DNA of 64,000 nucleotides, from the NCBI GenBank assembly GCA_019321725.1, contig CM033118.1, positions 12,364,071 to 12,428,070 on the forward strand, written 5' to 3'. The translations under genes were made by a program, and so were the position numbers. Below the pieces are notes generated by a model. It was given only the letters and a program-made list of their open reading frames with translations. It had not been told where the DNA came from and ran no database searches. This document shows positions 22,440 through 35,700 of the stretch, in pieces (within the stretch, counting starts at the first letter, position 1; each line of letters begins with the position of its first letter). The DNA is from Paulownia fortunei. Its lineage: Eukaryota; Streptophyta; Magnoliopsida; Lamiales; Paulowniaceae.

Positions 22440-23090
22440 TGTCATACTCAATAACAAATCTTCTAGAATTTGATGTTACCTTTAGTATCACTTAGTTCTT
22501 TACCTTTTCCAATTCTAAGTAAATACTCACTGAACTTTAGATCATTTCTCGACTTATGTTCCTTGATAAAGTAATTTTTTTTCATTTTGGGCAACAAATA
22601 TGATTTCACCAAACTTGCAAAATTAATTTGATAGATTGTTGTCCTAGGAACAACTATTAATACTTGTCGAAAATCTTTACAAAACACTACCACTTTTCCA
22701 CCAAAATCCTCATCATTTTCCATTACGTCTTTCAATAATTTATCAATATTCTTGATAGTTATCATTTTGTTATTAGTACTTCATCCCATAAAAATAGTTA
22801 TGATTTACGTAATAGCTCTGCAACCCTACTTTGTTTGGACATAGTACACTGATTTGCTTCAATTGTATCTATTAGTATTTTGAAGCGAGAATGTGTTGTT
22901 TTCCCCCTGACATTATTACGAAATCAACTCCAAACGCTACGGTTATAAGTACTATTTGAGTTTTGGTTCTAAAATGAGCTAAAAATATATGGTATAATTT
23001 TTCTTTTTTGTATTCCACATGGCCCATCAATAAAGAAACCCCTTGCCCATTTATATGCAATGTAATATCATTAGAAAAATTTTATGTTGT
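22440..23090 (-). pseudogene. Helitron PIF1-type helicase remnant
   Basis: On the minus strand, the broken Walker A region 'FFIDGPCG' is followed out of frame by 'LAHFRTKTQIVLITVAFGVD' and 'FVIMSGGKQHI' (22872-23060). Then come the Walker B-like 'LFLWDEVLITK' (about 22770-22800), 'KLLKDVMENDEDFGGKVVV' and 'KDFRQVLIVVPR', and 'SLVKSYLLPKMKK' with 'SEYLLRIGKGKE' (22463-22765). This is the helicase half of a RepHel protein, which unwinds DNA during Helitron movement. The Gly-Lys-Thr of Walker A is lost by frameshift. It complements H1, which kept Rep but lost most of the helicase. Confidence 0.82.
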
Positions 23091-23839
23091 ACAAAATTCA
23101 ACTTTAGTTATGCTTTATAATCTTCTAGAGGTATTTCTTTTGATATTTTATGTTGTATCTCTCTTGAAAAATTATTATCCATATTATCTATATCAATATG
23201 AATGTTGGAAGATCATATTATCTAATGTTTTTTTTCCATGTTCTCCAAGAAAAATTCAGACTTTTCAAAATTTCGACAACTTGTATTTAATTGAGGTTTC
23301 TAATTTTCTTTTAAAATCTTTAGATATTGCTATGTATCCCAAATAACTCTCATATTTATTGTGTACAATATACACTCTTATTGACTCCATGGTAAATTTC
23401 AGGCAGCTCGACCAGATATTTGACAGTATCATAGCTTCAACAAGCAAACCTAAAATCTTGTTTGATGGTTGATTGCGTTTTATTTTTCAAGATTGGTATA
23501 TTGATGAATACTAATAACTTCAAAATCATGTAGTTAGTGTATATAAATGATGATACTTTTAATTTTTATAATTGTATTTGTTGTAATTTTATTAATTATG
23601 GTATATATAAACTCGAGAAAAAAGAAGAATGAAAATTAACATGAAAAAATTAAGTATTTTAAAAGAATATAAATATATTATAAAAAATATTTGTAGTTGA
23701 CAATGCAACAAAGCAATGAACTCTCTTTCATCTCATAATTTATAGGTGACACTTGTTCCTTAAATATTAAAAAAAATTGACAACTCAAAACTAAAAATTC
23801 AGTATGTAACATGTTGATAAAAAAAATTCGATTAGATAT

Positions 23840-26440
23840 TTAATTATTTATAAAATTCAATATTTAGTTTGATTTTAATTTTTTATTCCAATTTATCAAA
23901 CTGTACCAAATGCCGAATTTAATTTTTACAAATTTTATAAATAATTTTTAATCTAATTTTATTTATTAATTAGTTTTTTATTTTTTTTCTTACTTTTAAC
24001 TTACCAAACTAAAAATAATAATTTCAAAATATAATTAGATTTTGTTAAGAAATGAAATAAAGAAGAAATCGAGCTGAAAATGTGCTATATATAGCTTTGT
24101 AATACTGCAATAATAAATAGGTATAATAAATTTTTATCTCTATTAGATTACCATAAAAAAAATTATTGTTAATTTCATTTTAGCCCCTATATATACTTTT
24201 AAAAATAATCCAATTTTATCAATTTAATAATTGGTTCAGTAGAATAATATGTAAAAATATCAAGAAATATACAAGTAAATATAGTATAAAATTATTTTCT
24301 ATTTAATGTAATATATATATATATATATTAAAATATTTATGTTGAAATGTGGTGATACAGCATAAAGGTTCATATAACTTATTTTTGCCATATTTGATTC
24401 TATTAAAAAAAATTAGGCTCTATTTGGTTTTATTTTCATTTATTTTGATGAGAGTATTCTCGAATAATGTATTATGAAAAGTAAGTTTGTAGAACGTGTA
24501 TAAAAGAAAAAATATGTATGTTTTATTGGACAAATGATATGATGTATTTTGGAAGATATTATACCAATGGTAGATATATTGTCAATTTATTTTATTATTG
24601 TTAATGAGAAACATTTTTAATTATAAATATATTGTCAATATTATTGTGTTGTAATTAGTGACAATATAGGATATAAGATTATATAATTATGGTAATAAAT
24701 AATTTTATATTCTGGAAGAATACACCATTCCCAAAAAAAACAAGTAATAAATATGTTTTCGTATCCGAAAAAGAAAAATAATGTTTGAAAGAAAAATAGG
24801 AAAAGAAAGCCAATAAAGATCATATTATATGAACTAACAATAAAATAGTATAAATAAAATTTATTAGATAGAATAATCAACCCAAAAGATCTATTTTTTC
24901 ATGAAGTGATTCGAGTAGTGATTTAGCGTAAATTCTCAAAGTTAAAAAAGTTTAATAAGTCAAATATCGATGCAATTGCAATCGAACTACTATGATTGCG
25001 ATGATAAAAGATAAGTCAAATGATTAAAAGAGATTTGAATTTTGTGCATAAAATATGTGAAATATAAGGGATAATATCGTATTTGGAATATAATCTCATA
25101 ATTAGTAAATATAATATAAAATTCAGATGTGGGTAGTTTAACAAAAGCAAAATTAAAGGAATTAAATACTCCATCAATTAATGCAATTATTTTCGTATAA
25201 TCTCATGGTTCAGAAAAAAAAAATAGTCATGAATACACTTTAAGTTTTGTTGTATTTTTGTTTTTTTTAGAAAGTGGAATAACAAAAAATTATAAATATA
25301 ACATTGGATTGTACTTTTGAATTGATATAAAAAATAGATGTTATTTTTACATTAATTTTAATAAATCTAATTAAACTGGATATAGTGAGATATATTTTCA
25401 TACAAAAACAATATTCGGTTTGATTTTAATTTTTTATTTTAATTCATCAAATCGTAAACAATATTGAATTTTAATTTTTTCCAAATTTTATAAATAGTTG
25501 TTATGTCTTATTTTATATTTATTAATTAATCTTATACTTTTTTTCTTAATTTTAACTTACCAAACTAAAAATAATAAATTCAAAATACAATTAGATTTTG
25601 CTATTTAATTCTGAACTATTTAATTTTTATTTTTATTTTTAGCAAAATCATTTTTTAACAAAATCATAAAATCAAAAATGGCCAAAAAAAAAAAAAAAAA
25701 AGGTGAACTTCTTATAAATATAATTTTTCCACATTTTTTCAGTAGAAATTAACAAATTGGTAAATATAATAAAAAATTCAAATATGGGTGGCTTGAAAAA
25801 GTTTATGTTAAAGGAATCAAATATCTCATTAACTGATATAATTATTTTTATATATTCCAAGTATATAAAAATATACTTTTAGTCTCATAGTTCAGGAAAA
25901 AAGATCTAATTTTAGTTATGAATACACTTTATTATATAGGTTTTGCTCTATTTTTTTTTTCAAGAAGTGGAATAACCAAAATTATAAATACAAAGTGATT
26001 CTAATGTGCCTTACAATTGATATAAAAATTAAATATTATTTCCACATTAATTTTAATGAATTTGATTAGATTAGATATTGTGAGGTATATTTAGTTTATT
26101 CAAATAAACATATTACACTATAAAATAATTTTCATATAGTGTATCATATCTTTTTCTATTCTAATTTAATTTAATTTTTTTATAGAGGTGAAAATAATTT
26201 GATAAATTGATAGAATCAAATCAAACTGAAAATTTGGTATTTATCAAAATCGAACAAAAAATTTTAATTTGGTATTTGATTTTTATTTTTATAAAAAAAA
26301 TAGTATTCAATTTAATTTTGATGTTTTATTTCGGTTTGTCGAACCATGCCACAATATCAAATCTTAATTTTTACAAATTTTACAATTTTTTTTAAAAAAT
26401 TATAAATAATTCTAAATACAATTAAATTTTGTTATTAAAT
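23840..26440. repeat. AT-rich tandem duplications within Helitron H2
   Basis: A unit around 25105-25720 is repeated at about 25760-26440. Shared landmarks include 'atgaatacacttt' (25229 and 25919) and 'aagtggaataac' (25273 and 25966). A third partial copy (23840-24060) shares 'taacttaccaaactaaaaataataa' with 25555. The copies are well diverged and contain indels. No gene is seen. The (AT)n run at 24309-24329 lies between them. Confidence 0.65.
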
Positions 26441-26827
26441 TTGAACTATTTATTTTTTTTTTAATTTTTTAAAAATTCATTTAACAAAATAATTAAATCG
26501 AAATATAAACACATAAATGGACAAAAGAGAAAACAAAAAGTAAATTACTTATATATATAATTTCCGCACATGTTTTCAAAATATCAAACAAATGAAAGTA
26601 TAGTTTGACTTAAACTACTGATGTTCTCTTATTGTAATTATCTTATAACATCATTGACCAATTAAAAAAATAAGCATTATTTATTTCAAAATTACATAAT
26701 AATTAAATTACACAACTACCATTAAAATTAATAATATCAAAAGGGTATTTTAGTCGGATAAAAAATTAAAAAAAATATTCACACTTTTATAATAAAATAT
26801 AGGTATAGATATAGATATAGATATAGA

Positions 26828-28202
26828 TTATGATTCTCAGAGGATAATTTTGCTAACTTGCGAAGAAGACTTGGACTGATTCTATATGTGATAAATAGTC
26901 GAATTCTTTTCATTAAAATTTTGTGGGATTTCAACTAATTAATTCCTCGAGATCTATGAATGATTTCATACACATGCAATTTTGCTGGCAAGTGAAAAAA
27001 TATTGATAAAACTACTCTTTTTTTAACTTCTTATCTTGTCCATGGAAGGATGCTATATTTATATATGTATAGATACCACATTCTGATTTTTTGTAGTATT
27101 TTTTCCTATTTTCTTTGTTGAACAATATTGAATCATTTAATCCATTCAAAAATTATTCATCTGGGATGCACGCGCATTCTTCTTTACTATTTTAACCTTC
27201 TCTTGGAGCAAAAATTGTCGTGCTCAAAGCTCCGTAACCAATTTTTTGTTTTGTTTGGTTTAAACTTCAATGGATTTTTGCCCTCTGCTGAAGATGATGC
27301 TTAACAAGTCTCCTCAATTATTAGAATTTAGTATTTCCACTTGACAGCAACTGTGTTAATAATTTATGACAAATGCTAAGGACCTCGTTTGCTTGCAAGG
27401 TTGGTGAGGATTGGATGTGATTCATTGCCAACCAAACTTTTGTCTGTTTGCGTGGACTTCTACATATTATTCTGTTCACAGTTTGCTTTCTTTGCATTCT
27501 AACATATGATAAGTGCTAAAATGTCAAAATTCATCAGCATTAGTAGCAAGACAAGAGAACAAGTGCAGGTAAGATATAGTAAAATGAAAAAGAAGAGTAT
27601 CAAATTAAACATCTAAGTGAAAGCAGAAACCAGTTGACTTATCAATTCAGGTTTCATGCATATCAATCTAAGTCAGTTATAATGAATATTCTATGAACCG
27701 ATGTAAACGAAAAAATCTTCACCAAAATTCCGTTCAAAATTTATGCTTTTTGTTTCACAATTCAAGTTGTTAAATGGGCTGGTTGGAATTGGACCCAGTC
27801 ATATTGAGAGTCCTATTTTTTGTTTTAATGAATATTTGAACTATTAACAAATGGGCGATTAGGACTTTGAAGATAATTACAAGACTCTAATTATTTATCC
27901 AAAAAGCTAGGATCCAATATTAACCTAAAAATAAACACCTCAATTTTTTATTTTGTTGGTAAACATTTTACACTTACAATTTAATTGGTCATAATTTGAG
28001 TCACCTTAAGACAGATTTGAGGAACTATTCAATATCTTCTATTTAAGAAAAGAAAAAAAATGGCTGGGAACCTTGATTCTAAGCACGAGTCTAGTGGAAA
28101 CCCACTTAGGATTTTTCTCATGAAGTCTGTTTTTTTTTCTTAAGACGATGAGTTCTTTCTTAAAAATAGACTTAAACAAATAAAATAATTACGTAGTGAT
28201 CA
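26828..28202. other. Upstream region of the NLR, no gene seen
   Basis: This is host sequence that would join the NLR leader if H2 were removed. It may hold the original promoter of the NLR (minus strand). I recognise no coding domain in it. Confidence 0.35.
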
Positions 28203-28300
28203 TCTATATCTATACTATTATTAAAAGTGTAAATAATTTTGAAGGTTTCTTGAAAATTTTAATGTAATAAAAATATCCTTTTGACATAGTTAATTTTAAG
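28203..28300 (+). mobile_element. Helitron-like 5' terminus (H3)
   Basis: 'tctatatctatactattattaaaagtgt' follows a host A at 28202, nearly identical to the starts of H1 and H2. No clear 3' end (hairpin plus CTRRT) was found downstream. A CTAGT at 31615-31619 lacks a GC-rich hairpin. The element is therefore either truncated or ends beyond recognition. Confidence 0.55.
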
Positions 28301-28329
28301 GGACTAAGTAAGTTGAAATTTGTTTAAGT

Positions 28330-30465
28330 AAATAATTTGTATTAATGATATCAATACATTATGTGTTTATTTATTGGTTGGAATTTCAAAAGTATGAATA
28401 ATAATTTGTATTAATGATATCAATCAATTAATTTGTTTGATTGATTAGTTGGTTGGAATTTTAAAAGCACGAACAATAACAAATAATAAATTTTATTAAC
28501 AAACTTTTAGCCCATTTTTTTCCTTAAATAATTAAAAAAATCAAATTATATATCGCAATATTTTGCAAAATGTTTGTCCATATTCAATAATTAACTCAAT
28601 CTTAGATAATCTAATAAATTATTTGAAAAAATCTTAAGATAATCTAATGGAGATAAAAATGTTATATATTTATTAATATATTATATTGAAAAGTTACACC
28701 TGGTATATTTGAATAGCTACTTTTTTAATCTGAAATATTTAAGATTTTTTAAAATTGGAATAAAAATCATTTAGTACTCAAGTTTTATCATTTATATCCA
28801 AATGATACATATAATCTCAAAATTGTTCACATTTTATTAAAAATTAGAATAAAAATTACTTAGTATTCAAGTTTTGTTATTTATGTCAAAATGATACATA
28901 CATTTTATGATGCTATAAGATTAGTATTTAATGGATGGTCTCTATAACATTCTTCATCCAATATAATGACACTTTCAAATTCTAATTTACTTTCATTTAT
29001 CTTATTATTTTCATAATAAATCCAATTGATTAATATAAATCATTGTGATAATACAAACAAAAATTGAGTGACAATAAACAAATATATTTATACAAAACAT
29101 AAATATTCATAGTTTATTATAAAACTAAAATACACCTACATAGAAGCTATAACTTTAAAATTAAAATTTATGATATGATATTTTAAATTCAATTATTGAA
29201 AGTTGTGGTTTAAATAAAAGATTAAAAAATAAAAAAAATATTTATTTTATTTTGTTGGATTTTTTATTTATTTTAATTAGGCCTAACCCAATAGATGAAA
29301 ATTCCAAAAAACAAAAAAAAAGTTTTGAAACAATAGAGAAACTTAAAAAAAAAAAAAATTGCATCACAAATATCAGACTTAACATTTTAAAATCTCATAG
29401 CAAATTTTAAAATAACTTCAAAAATTAAAGTTTGAATCTCATAGCATACATTTTTGTTTCACAGTTATTACTCTTATCAATTATATTGTAATTTCAATCT
29501 CTTTTATTTCATTGTAATATTTTTATTATTTTTTCAAATGCATGAAACATAATTTGTATTAACGATATCGATCAATTTATTGGTTTCATTGATTGGTTGG
29601 AATTTCAATTGCATGAACAACAATAAATAATAAATTAAATTTTAAGCCCTTAGTTTGCCTTAAATAATTACTAATACAAATTATATCTCGCAATATTTTG
29701 CAATAGTGTCAGTTCATATTTAATATTAACTCTATCTTTAGATTATCTAACAAATTAATTTAAAAAACTTGAGATAATCTAATAAAGGTAAAAATATTAC
29801 ATATGTACTAACATTATATTGAAAAGTTACATGTAGTATATTTAAATGCCTATTTTTTTAATTTCAAAATAGTTATGATTTTAGTAAAAGTTAGAATAAA
29901 AATCATTTAGTACTCAAGTTTTGCCATTTATAATACATATCTTAATTGATTTATTTATCTATTAAATTTCTTGATACATTCAATTGATTGATACAAGTCC
30001 TATCATTGTGATAATATTAAGAAAGAATTGAGTAATAATAAACATTCGTATTAATATAAAATATAAGTATTCACAATTTATTCTAAAACCAAAGTACACC
30101 TAGATAGAAGCTATAACTTAAAAGTTAAAATTTATATATGAGATTTTAAATTCAATTTTTGAAAGTTGATGTTTGAATAAATGATTAGAAAAATAAAATA
30201 AATATTTATTTTACTTTTATTGGATTTTCTTTCGAGACTTTTTTTCATTAAGCCTAACTAATAAGATGAAAAATTAAAAAAAAAATAAGACGACAGAAGA
30301 CAAAAAAATTCTTGAATCACAAACAACATCTTAACATCTGAGTAATATTTTTATAAGTTTAAATCTCATTGCATATATTTTAGTTTAGAGTTACTGCTCT
30401 TACAAGTTATATTATAATTTCAGTATCTTTTGTTTCATTATAATAATTTTATATTTCATTTATAG
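28330..30465. repeat. Tandem duplication of an AT-rich unit of about 1 kb
   Basis: About 28405-29545 is repeated at 29551-30465. Matching landmarks include 'aatttgtattaa.gatatc.atcaa' (28405 and 29551), 'atatcgcaatattttgcaa' type (28551 and 29686), 'tacacctacatagaagctataactt' against its copy (29130 and 30095), and a shared end near 29460 and 30370. A short extra copy of the first 70 bases lies at 28330-28400. No coding sequence is seen. The block sits downstream of the Helitron-like start at 28203 and may be its interior. Confidence 0.7.
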
Positions 30466-32762
30466 GGAGTTATATTAATAGAAAATTTCAAATTTCTGTT
30501 GTCAATATGAGAGTAATTAATTAAACCAAATAGAATATAATATACAAAATTAAAAAAAGAATTAGAAGTGAATAGATTAAAAAATGTCATTGTAAGATAT
30601 TTAAAAAAATTGTGTATATATCATTCTATCAATTTAATATATAGGAATTTTTTTTAATATTATTTAAAAAATATGTGAAATTCACTATGCATGTAAATGC
30701 CTTTTTAAATTAAATGTGAGCGTGTGAAATTACTCGATTGGCATACAAAATGCATTGCAAGAACTGTGCATATAATAATATTATTTTATAATTTGTATTT
30801 AGACTAATTTATTGTAAAATCTTTTTATAATTCTTAATTCAATTTTATCTCATCTCTTTATCACTTGTTTTTTTTTTAGTAGTTGACTTGACGTGCGTAC
30901 TTAATATTATTTCAATATTCGTTAACTCTTTCAAAATCTTATTTAATTCTATATTTATTTGAATAGTGTATCTCGATAGATATTAAATTATATCTTCAAA
31001 TTATATAGATTGGTTGAAAATTTGAGTTTTCTATTCTTTAGTAAAAAAGTTTTTTGTTATACAGAAGAGTATATGACTGAATTGCTTAGTGATTTCATTT
31101 ACATTTATATTTAGTGCCAGTAATCTTATTTCAATAATCAGCATTTTAGAAAATACATTTATCATAGTGCACATCTGATTCAGATTATTTCTAATTAATT
31201 CAATTATCTAGTTTAGTCATCACTTTTAAGTAATGAATTATTCAAAAAGTCACTAAAAAAATAACTTTGACACTTTATCATCTAAAAATTAAAGACTACA
31301 AAATACAAATTCAATTTTTTGCTGAAATACATTTGAATAAGTGAAAACTAGAATGGATTTCTATGCTTGTTGATTTATTTTACGTTTACAAATTGATCAT
31401 ACTGAAAAATAAATATTTAATATTTATATGAAATATTTTTCATAAATACTGGTTAATTAAAATGGTTGCATTACAATTTAGTTTTCAAACAATCTTTTCA
31501 AAAGAAAATAATCTAAATTAATTAGGTTGTTCACTATATTCAACAAATTTAAACTATACCACTGATTTTTAAAGCTATTACAAAAACTATTTTATATAAG
31601 ATGATATATGACTAGTAAACATATGCAAGTAAAAAATGTAACAAGTTTGTTTAGGTTAACAGTAGGTCTCTTTTATAATAATTTTATTTATTTTTTGAGT
31701 TTAAATAATAACCATTATTAAATGTATTAATTTTTTATTTTCTTAAGGTAAATATACACACACACACACACACACATACAAATCCTCTATTCTTCTAAAA
31801 TGGTGAACAATACTCAATAAATATTTTAAAAATAGATTACTCCCTAAACTTTACAATTATTTAGACAAAAATCAATTAAAATATTTACTCTTACTCCTTT
31901 AAAATGTGGGTTTGTTAATTTATATATAGCATTTCTCAGATATTAGCAAATTTACTCCAAGATTTCGCCAAAGAAGTTAAATTTGGCTTGACAATAACCC
32001 ACACCCAGAACATGTCAACCAAAAATAGTGATTTTTCAAAAATAGAGGAAAAGTTACTTAGGTGTAGCTATATATTAGTTATTTTTGGAGGGAAAATGCT
32101 AAATTCTCCCTCCAAATCAATTTTCACTTATTTTCCCTCAAAACAAATGAAATTAAAGAAAACATGGAGCTAAAATATAATATATTCAATATTTCAATAT
32201 GGTGTTAATATATATGTATAATATTTTTTATCTTTTAATATATTTCATGATGCAATTTTAAAATCAAGTTAATGATTGAATATCAACAAACAACATCATA
32301 ATATATTAAGGTATATATATATATATATATACGTATTATATTTTTAGTTATTTAATCCTCAATAAGGATTTTAAATTATTATGCTATTAAAATTATTTAT
32401 CAAAAATTAAATAAATTTATTTATTTTATGAAAGTCCAATGTTATTGTCTGTTGTATAAGGAACACTTAAACAACATGTAAAAAATGATCCAGTAACAAA
32501 ATTTAATTAATTTACTGATTATATTTAAAAAAAATAGAGAAAAATATTTGATCCAAGCATTTCTATCTAAGTTAGATCTCAATTAAAAGATTTCTTCATT
32601 AAGTAGATATTTCAATGAACAGTATTTTTTTTTCCACTTTCATTTTCTTCATTTTCAATGTTTTAAAGGAAAAAACATGTGAAAGTTGATTTGGAGAGAA
32701 ATGTTAGCAATTTTCTTATATAAACAACGAATAGAGAGAAATCCACATCAGTAAGGCAACCC
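30466..32762. other. AT-rich non-coding DNA with microsatellites
   Basis: No gene is seen. It holds an (AC)n run at 31756-31776 and an (AT)n run at 32312-32331. The open frame at 31988-32173 has no recognisable domain. Confidence 0.6.
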
Positions 32763-35700
32763 AAACTCTTTGTTTTCTTTGCTTTTGAATAATTTCTTAG
32801 TTAGTTTTTGAAGCATGTTCTATTTCTAGATTTAGGCATGATGAGCTTTTCTTTGTTTAGCTATTACATTACTTTAATTGCATTTTCACTTTTATGAATA
32901 ACTCATATGCTTTCATATCTTTCCTTTCTTGTGTAGATGGATGTCTCCTTGGTGATATGTGTGGATCTCTCATGCACTCCAACTGTATATCATCTATTGG
33001 AAAGAGGAGTTTCTTATTTCCACCTTTTGTGTGCTTTAATTTTTTAAACATTAAGAACAATATTAATTTTAAAGTTGGGGTGAGAATTGTATGTTGTGTA
33101 TGAGCTTTATGTGAAAAATTGAGCTAATTTTTTCGATTTGAATTACCCATATTGTGTGATGAGAGTCCAAGAGCAAGCATGCTTTGTTGACAAATTTAGT
33201 TAAGTTCATATTTTTTGATTGAATGAATAACTTAATTACTGATTTTCTATGATGATACCTAATTAATATTGTATAAAGTCTAGAGGAAAGAAAGATTGCT
33301 AGTCTTGTGACATGGCGATTTTTATGTGTCATTGATTTTTGTCATGAATGATGACTTTTTATTGAGCTCGTAGTGTCGAAATCTTATGAATTGCATGCTA
33401 CTTGGTGTTGGATTTTTCTTCCAGTGAGTTATATTGATCATTTTGTAGTGTTCCAGAATTTGCTTGATTACTCTTTGAGATAAAATTTTAGATAACTACA
33501 AACTTGAAAATGATTTAGGCCATCTTTGACTTGTTTGGGCCTTTTAAGCCTACCATGAATACACTTTTATTTACTAGTTACCCCTTTGAGCTCTTTTAAA
33601 AAAAAATTGCCTTTATTTTACCACCATTTGACTTTATTTCTTGAAGCTCACTATACCTACCCTTTACAGCCCGAAAAATCAATGATTGTCCCTAAGAGAG
33701 CTTAAGGTGTGATATTTTGTGTATAATCTTATTAAGGGGTCATATGAAGACATGTTGAGGGCATGAACGAATGTATTTAGGGGTATGAGCATGAAAAATT
33801 TATAAGAAATACATCACAACTCATGTAAATGAAAAGAAACAAGTTTGGGGGTTGTGAAAGGAAAAGAACAAGAAATGAAGTCTTATGATTTATAAAAAAA
33901 ATGCGAAGAAGCCAAAAAAAAGAAAATAAAATCACTGTTGAAAAAAAAAAAGAAAAAACATGAAAGAGAAAAGAAAGGATGAGAGTGAGATTCTATGTGC
34001 AATGCTTTATGCTCTCTTACATTGTTTATCCCTATCTTTTTTTGTAAGTCAATACTTAGGCCTTACGTTACAAGTTTATTGAAATCCTTTTGATCTAAAT
34101 TTGCAAGTGTCTATATTAGCGGAGAATTTGTATGAAAAGCAAGTCTACGGAACACTCAGAACTTCTTTGCTTAGACCATAAGAATCATTGGTTGTAAAAT
34201 TCATACCTAAAATGTATGCATGGAACACTTCACACACATATGTTTTGAATTCATGACTAGATTGATGAAACACAAGTTTTGTAGTGTCATTTGACTAACT
34301 TTGTGACTAACCTTTAGATTCATGTGCAATAAAGATTGACGAGGCATTTGAATTGGTTGATCAAGTTTAATAATTTATTATCAAAGTATGAGCCTATGAT
34401 TGTTTGATTTTGAATTTTCCTCGAGGACGAGTAAAATGTAAATTTTGGGGGTATTTGAAAAGTTAGTTTTATACCAATAATTTATATGTCTTTTGATTAA
34501 CATTTAATTTGTTTTCAAGTGTTTTGTTACTTTTTATGCATTTTGAAATCTTGTAGGTAATGACAATAAGAGAAGAAAATGGAAAGAAATAAAAAACTTG
34601 GTTGAAATGTTGAACAATTCGAGTTGTGGTGCTAGATTTCCATGGGAACTTGAATGAACTAATATGACATCTGTCAAGAGAATTATGCCTAAAATATCAA
34701 GATATATTATACCAGAAAAGTTCAATCCGGTGTTGACCATTGAACTTGATGTGTCTCATTAAAATTGAAAGAATTCGATTTCATGGTAAACATAAAAATT
34801 GTAGATATATCTCTTGAATTTCCATTGCTATTGAACTTGATATTTCTCATTGAAATCAAAAGAATTCGATTTCATGGTAAACATAAAAGTTGTAGATATA
34901 TCTCTTAGATTTTCATTGGATAAAAAATCAAGTTGATATAAAAGCCAAGAGTTATGATTGAAATACGAAAACTGTCATCAGTGCCAGGACAGAATTTACG
35001 GTACCTAGTCACCAAAATAGAGTGCCTAAGCTCCATCCAAGGCTGCCAGCATAGAATACATAGTGCTTAGGCACCGCTATTCCGCGCCTAGGAGCTGCCC
35101 TTCCAACAAAAAAGATGTTCATGCATTTTTTTAGCGACAAGTGGCAATGGATCATGAATTTTCGCATTTTTATGAGATATACACATTAGATACACCTATA
35201 CGTCATTACGCATGTGATTCTCTAGTGGATACACTAAATTGGTGGAGAGAAAAAGGAGAAAAATCTAAGAAAATAGGAAGGATTTTAGGTTTCTTTTGAA
35301 GAAAAGCCAAAAAAAGTGGAAGGATTTCAGGGTTTCTTTTGGAAAACTCTTGGGAAAAGAATCATTGGGGAGAAGTTTAAAAGGGGAAGATCAATATCAA
35401 ACAAAATAGGGGGATTGGTTTTTGGAACCAAAGGAGGCCATTGGGGGTGTTGGAGATAAGACCCATTCCATTTCCTGCAAATCAAAACAGGGCATTCTTG
35501 GAGACGACGAGTCATTCTTGGAGACAAGGAGAGCTTCAACCATTCCTTCCACTTCAAAAATTGGTAAACAATTTCCATGTTCTTTTTTTTTTATTTCTTG
35601 AAGTTGTATTTATCCATGGTGAACTAAACTTTTCTTTCTAGATGACGATGTAACCTTATTTGATCCTATGTTTTGAATTCTAAATTATATTAGTTTACGT

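Larger units (their letters stand above)
21053..26827 (-). mobile_element. Helitron H2, 5.8 kb, same family as H1
   Basis: On the minus strand it starts TCTATATCTATATC after host A (26828) and ends ACTAG before host T (21052). Both ends match H1: the 5' 'ctataaaagtgtgaat' type start, the 3' GC-rich 'gcaacgcac' close to the end, and subterminal sequence (21440-21480 resembles 8150-8200). It carries a decayed PIF1 helicase gene (22463-23090) and AT-rich internal repeats (23840-26440). No Rep remnant is recognised. It lies just upstream of the NLR start codon. Confidence 0.8.

Noticed and set aside
24641..24880. Phe/Ile-rich open frame as a membrane protein
   Set aside because: It is a translation of AT-rich non-coding Helitron DNA. 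The bias follows from T-rich codons and no start context or homology supports it.
31600..31620. 3' end of Helitron H3 at CTAGT
   Set aside because: There is no GC-rich hairpin before it and no similarity to the H1 and H2 ends, so the motif alone is too common in AT-rich DNA.
33069..33332. Open frames in the Athila 3' region as host genes
   Set aside because: The region is repeated at 59.9-60.2 kb with disrupted frames and lacks any domain.
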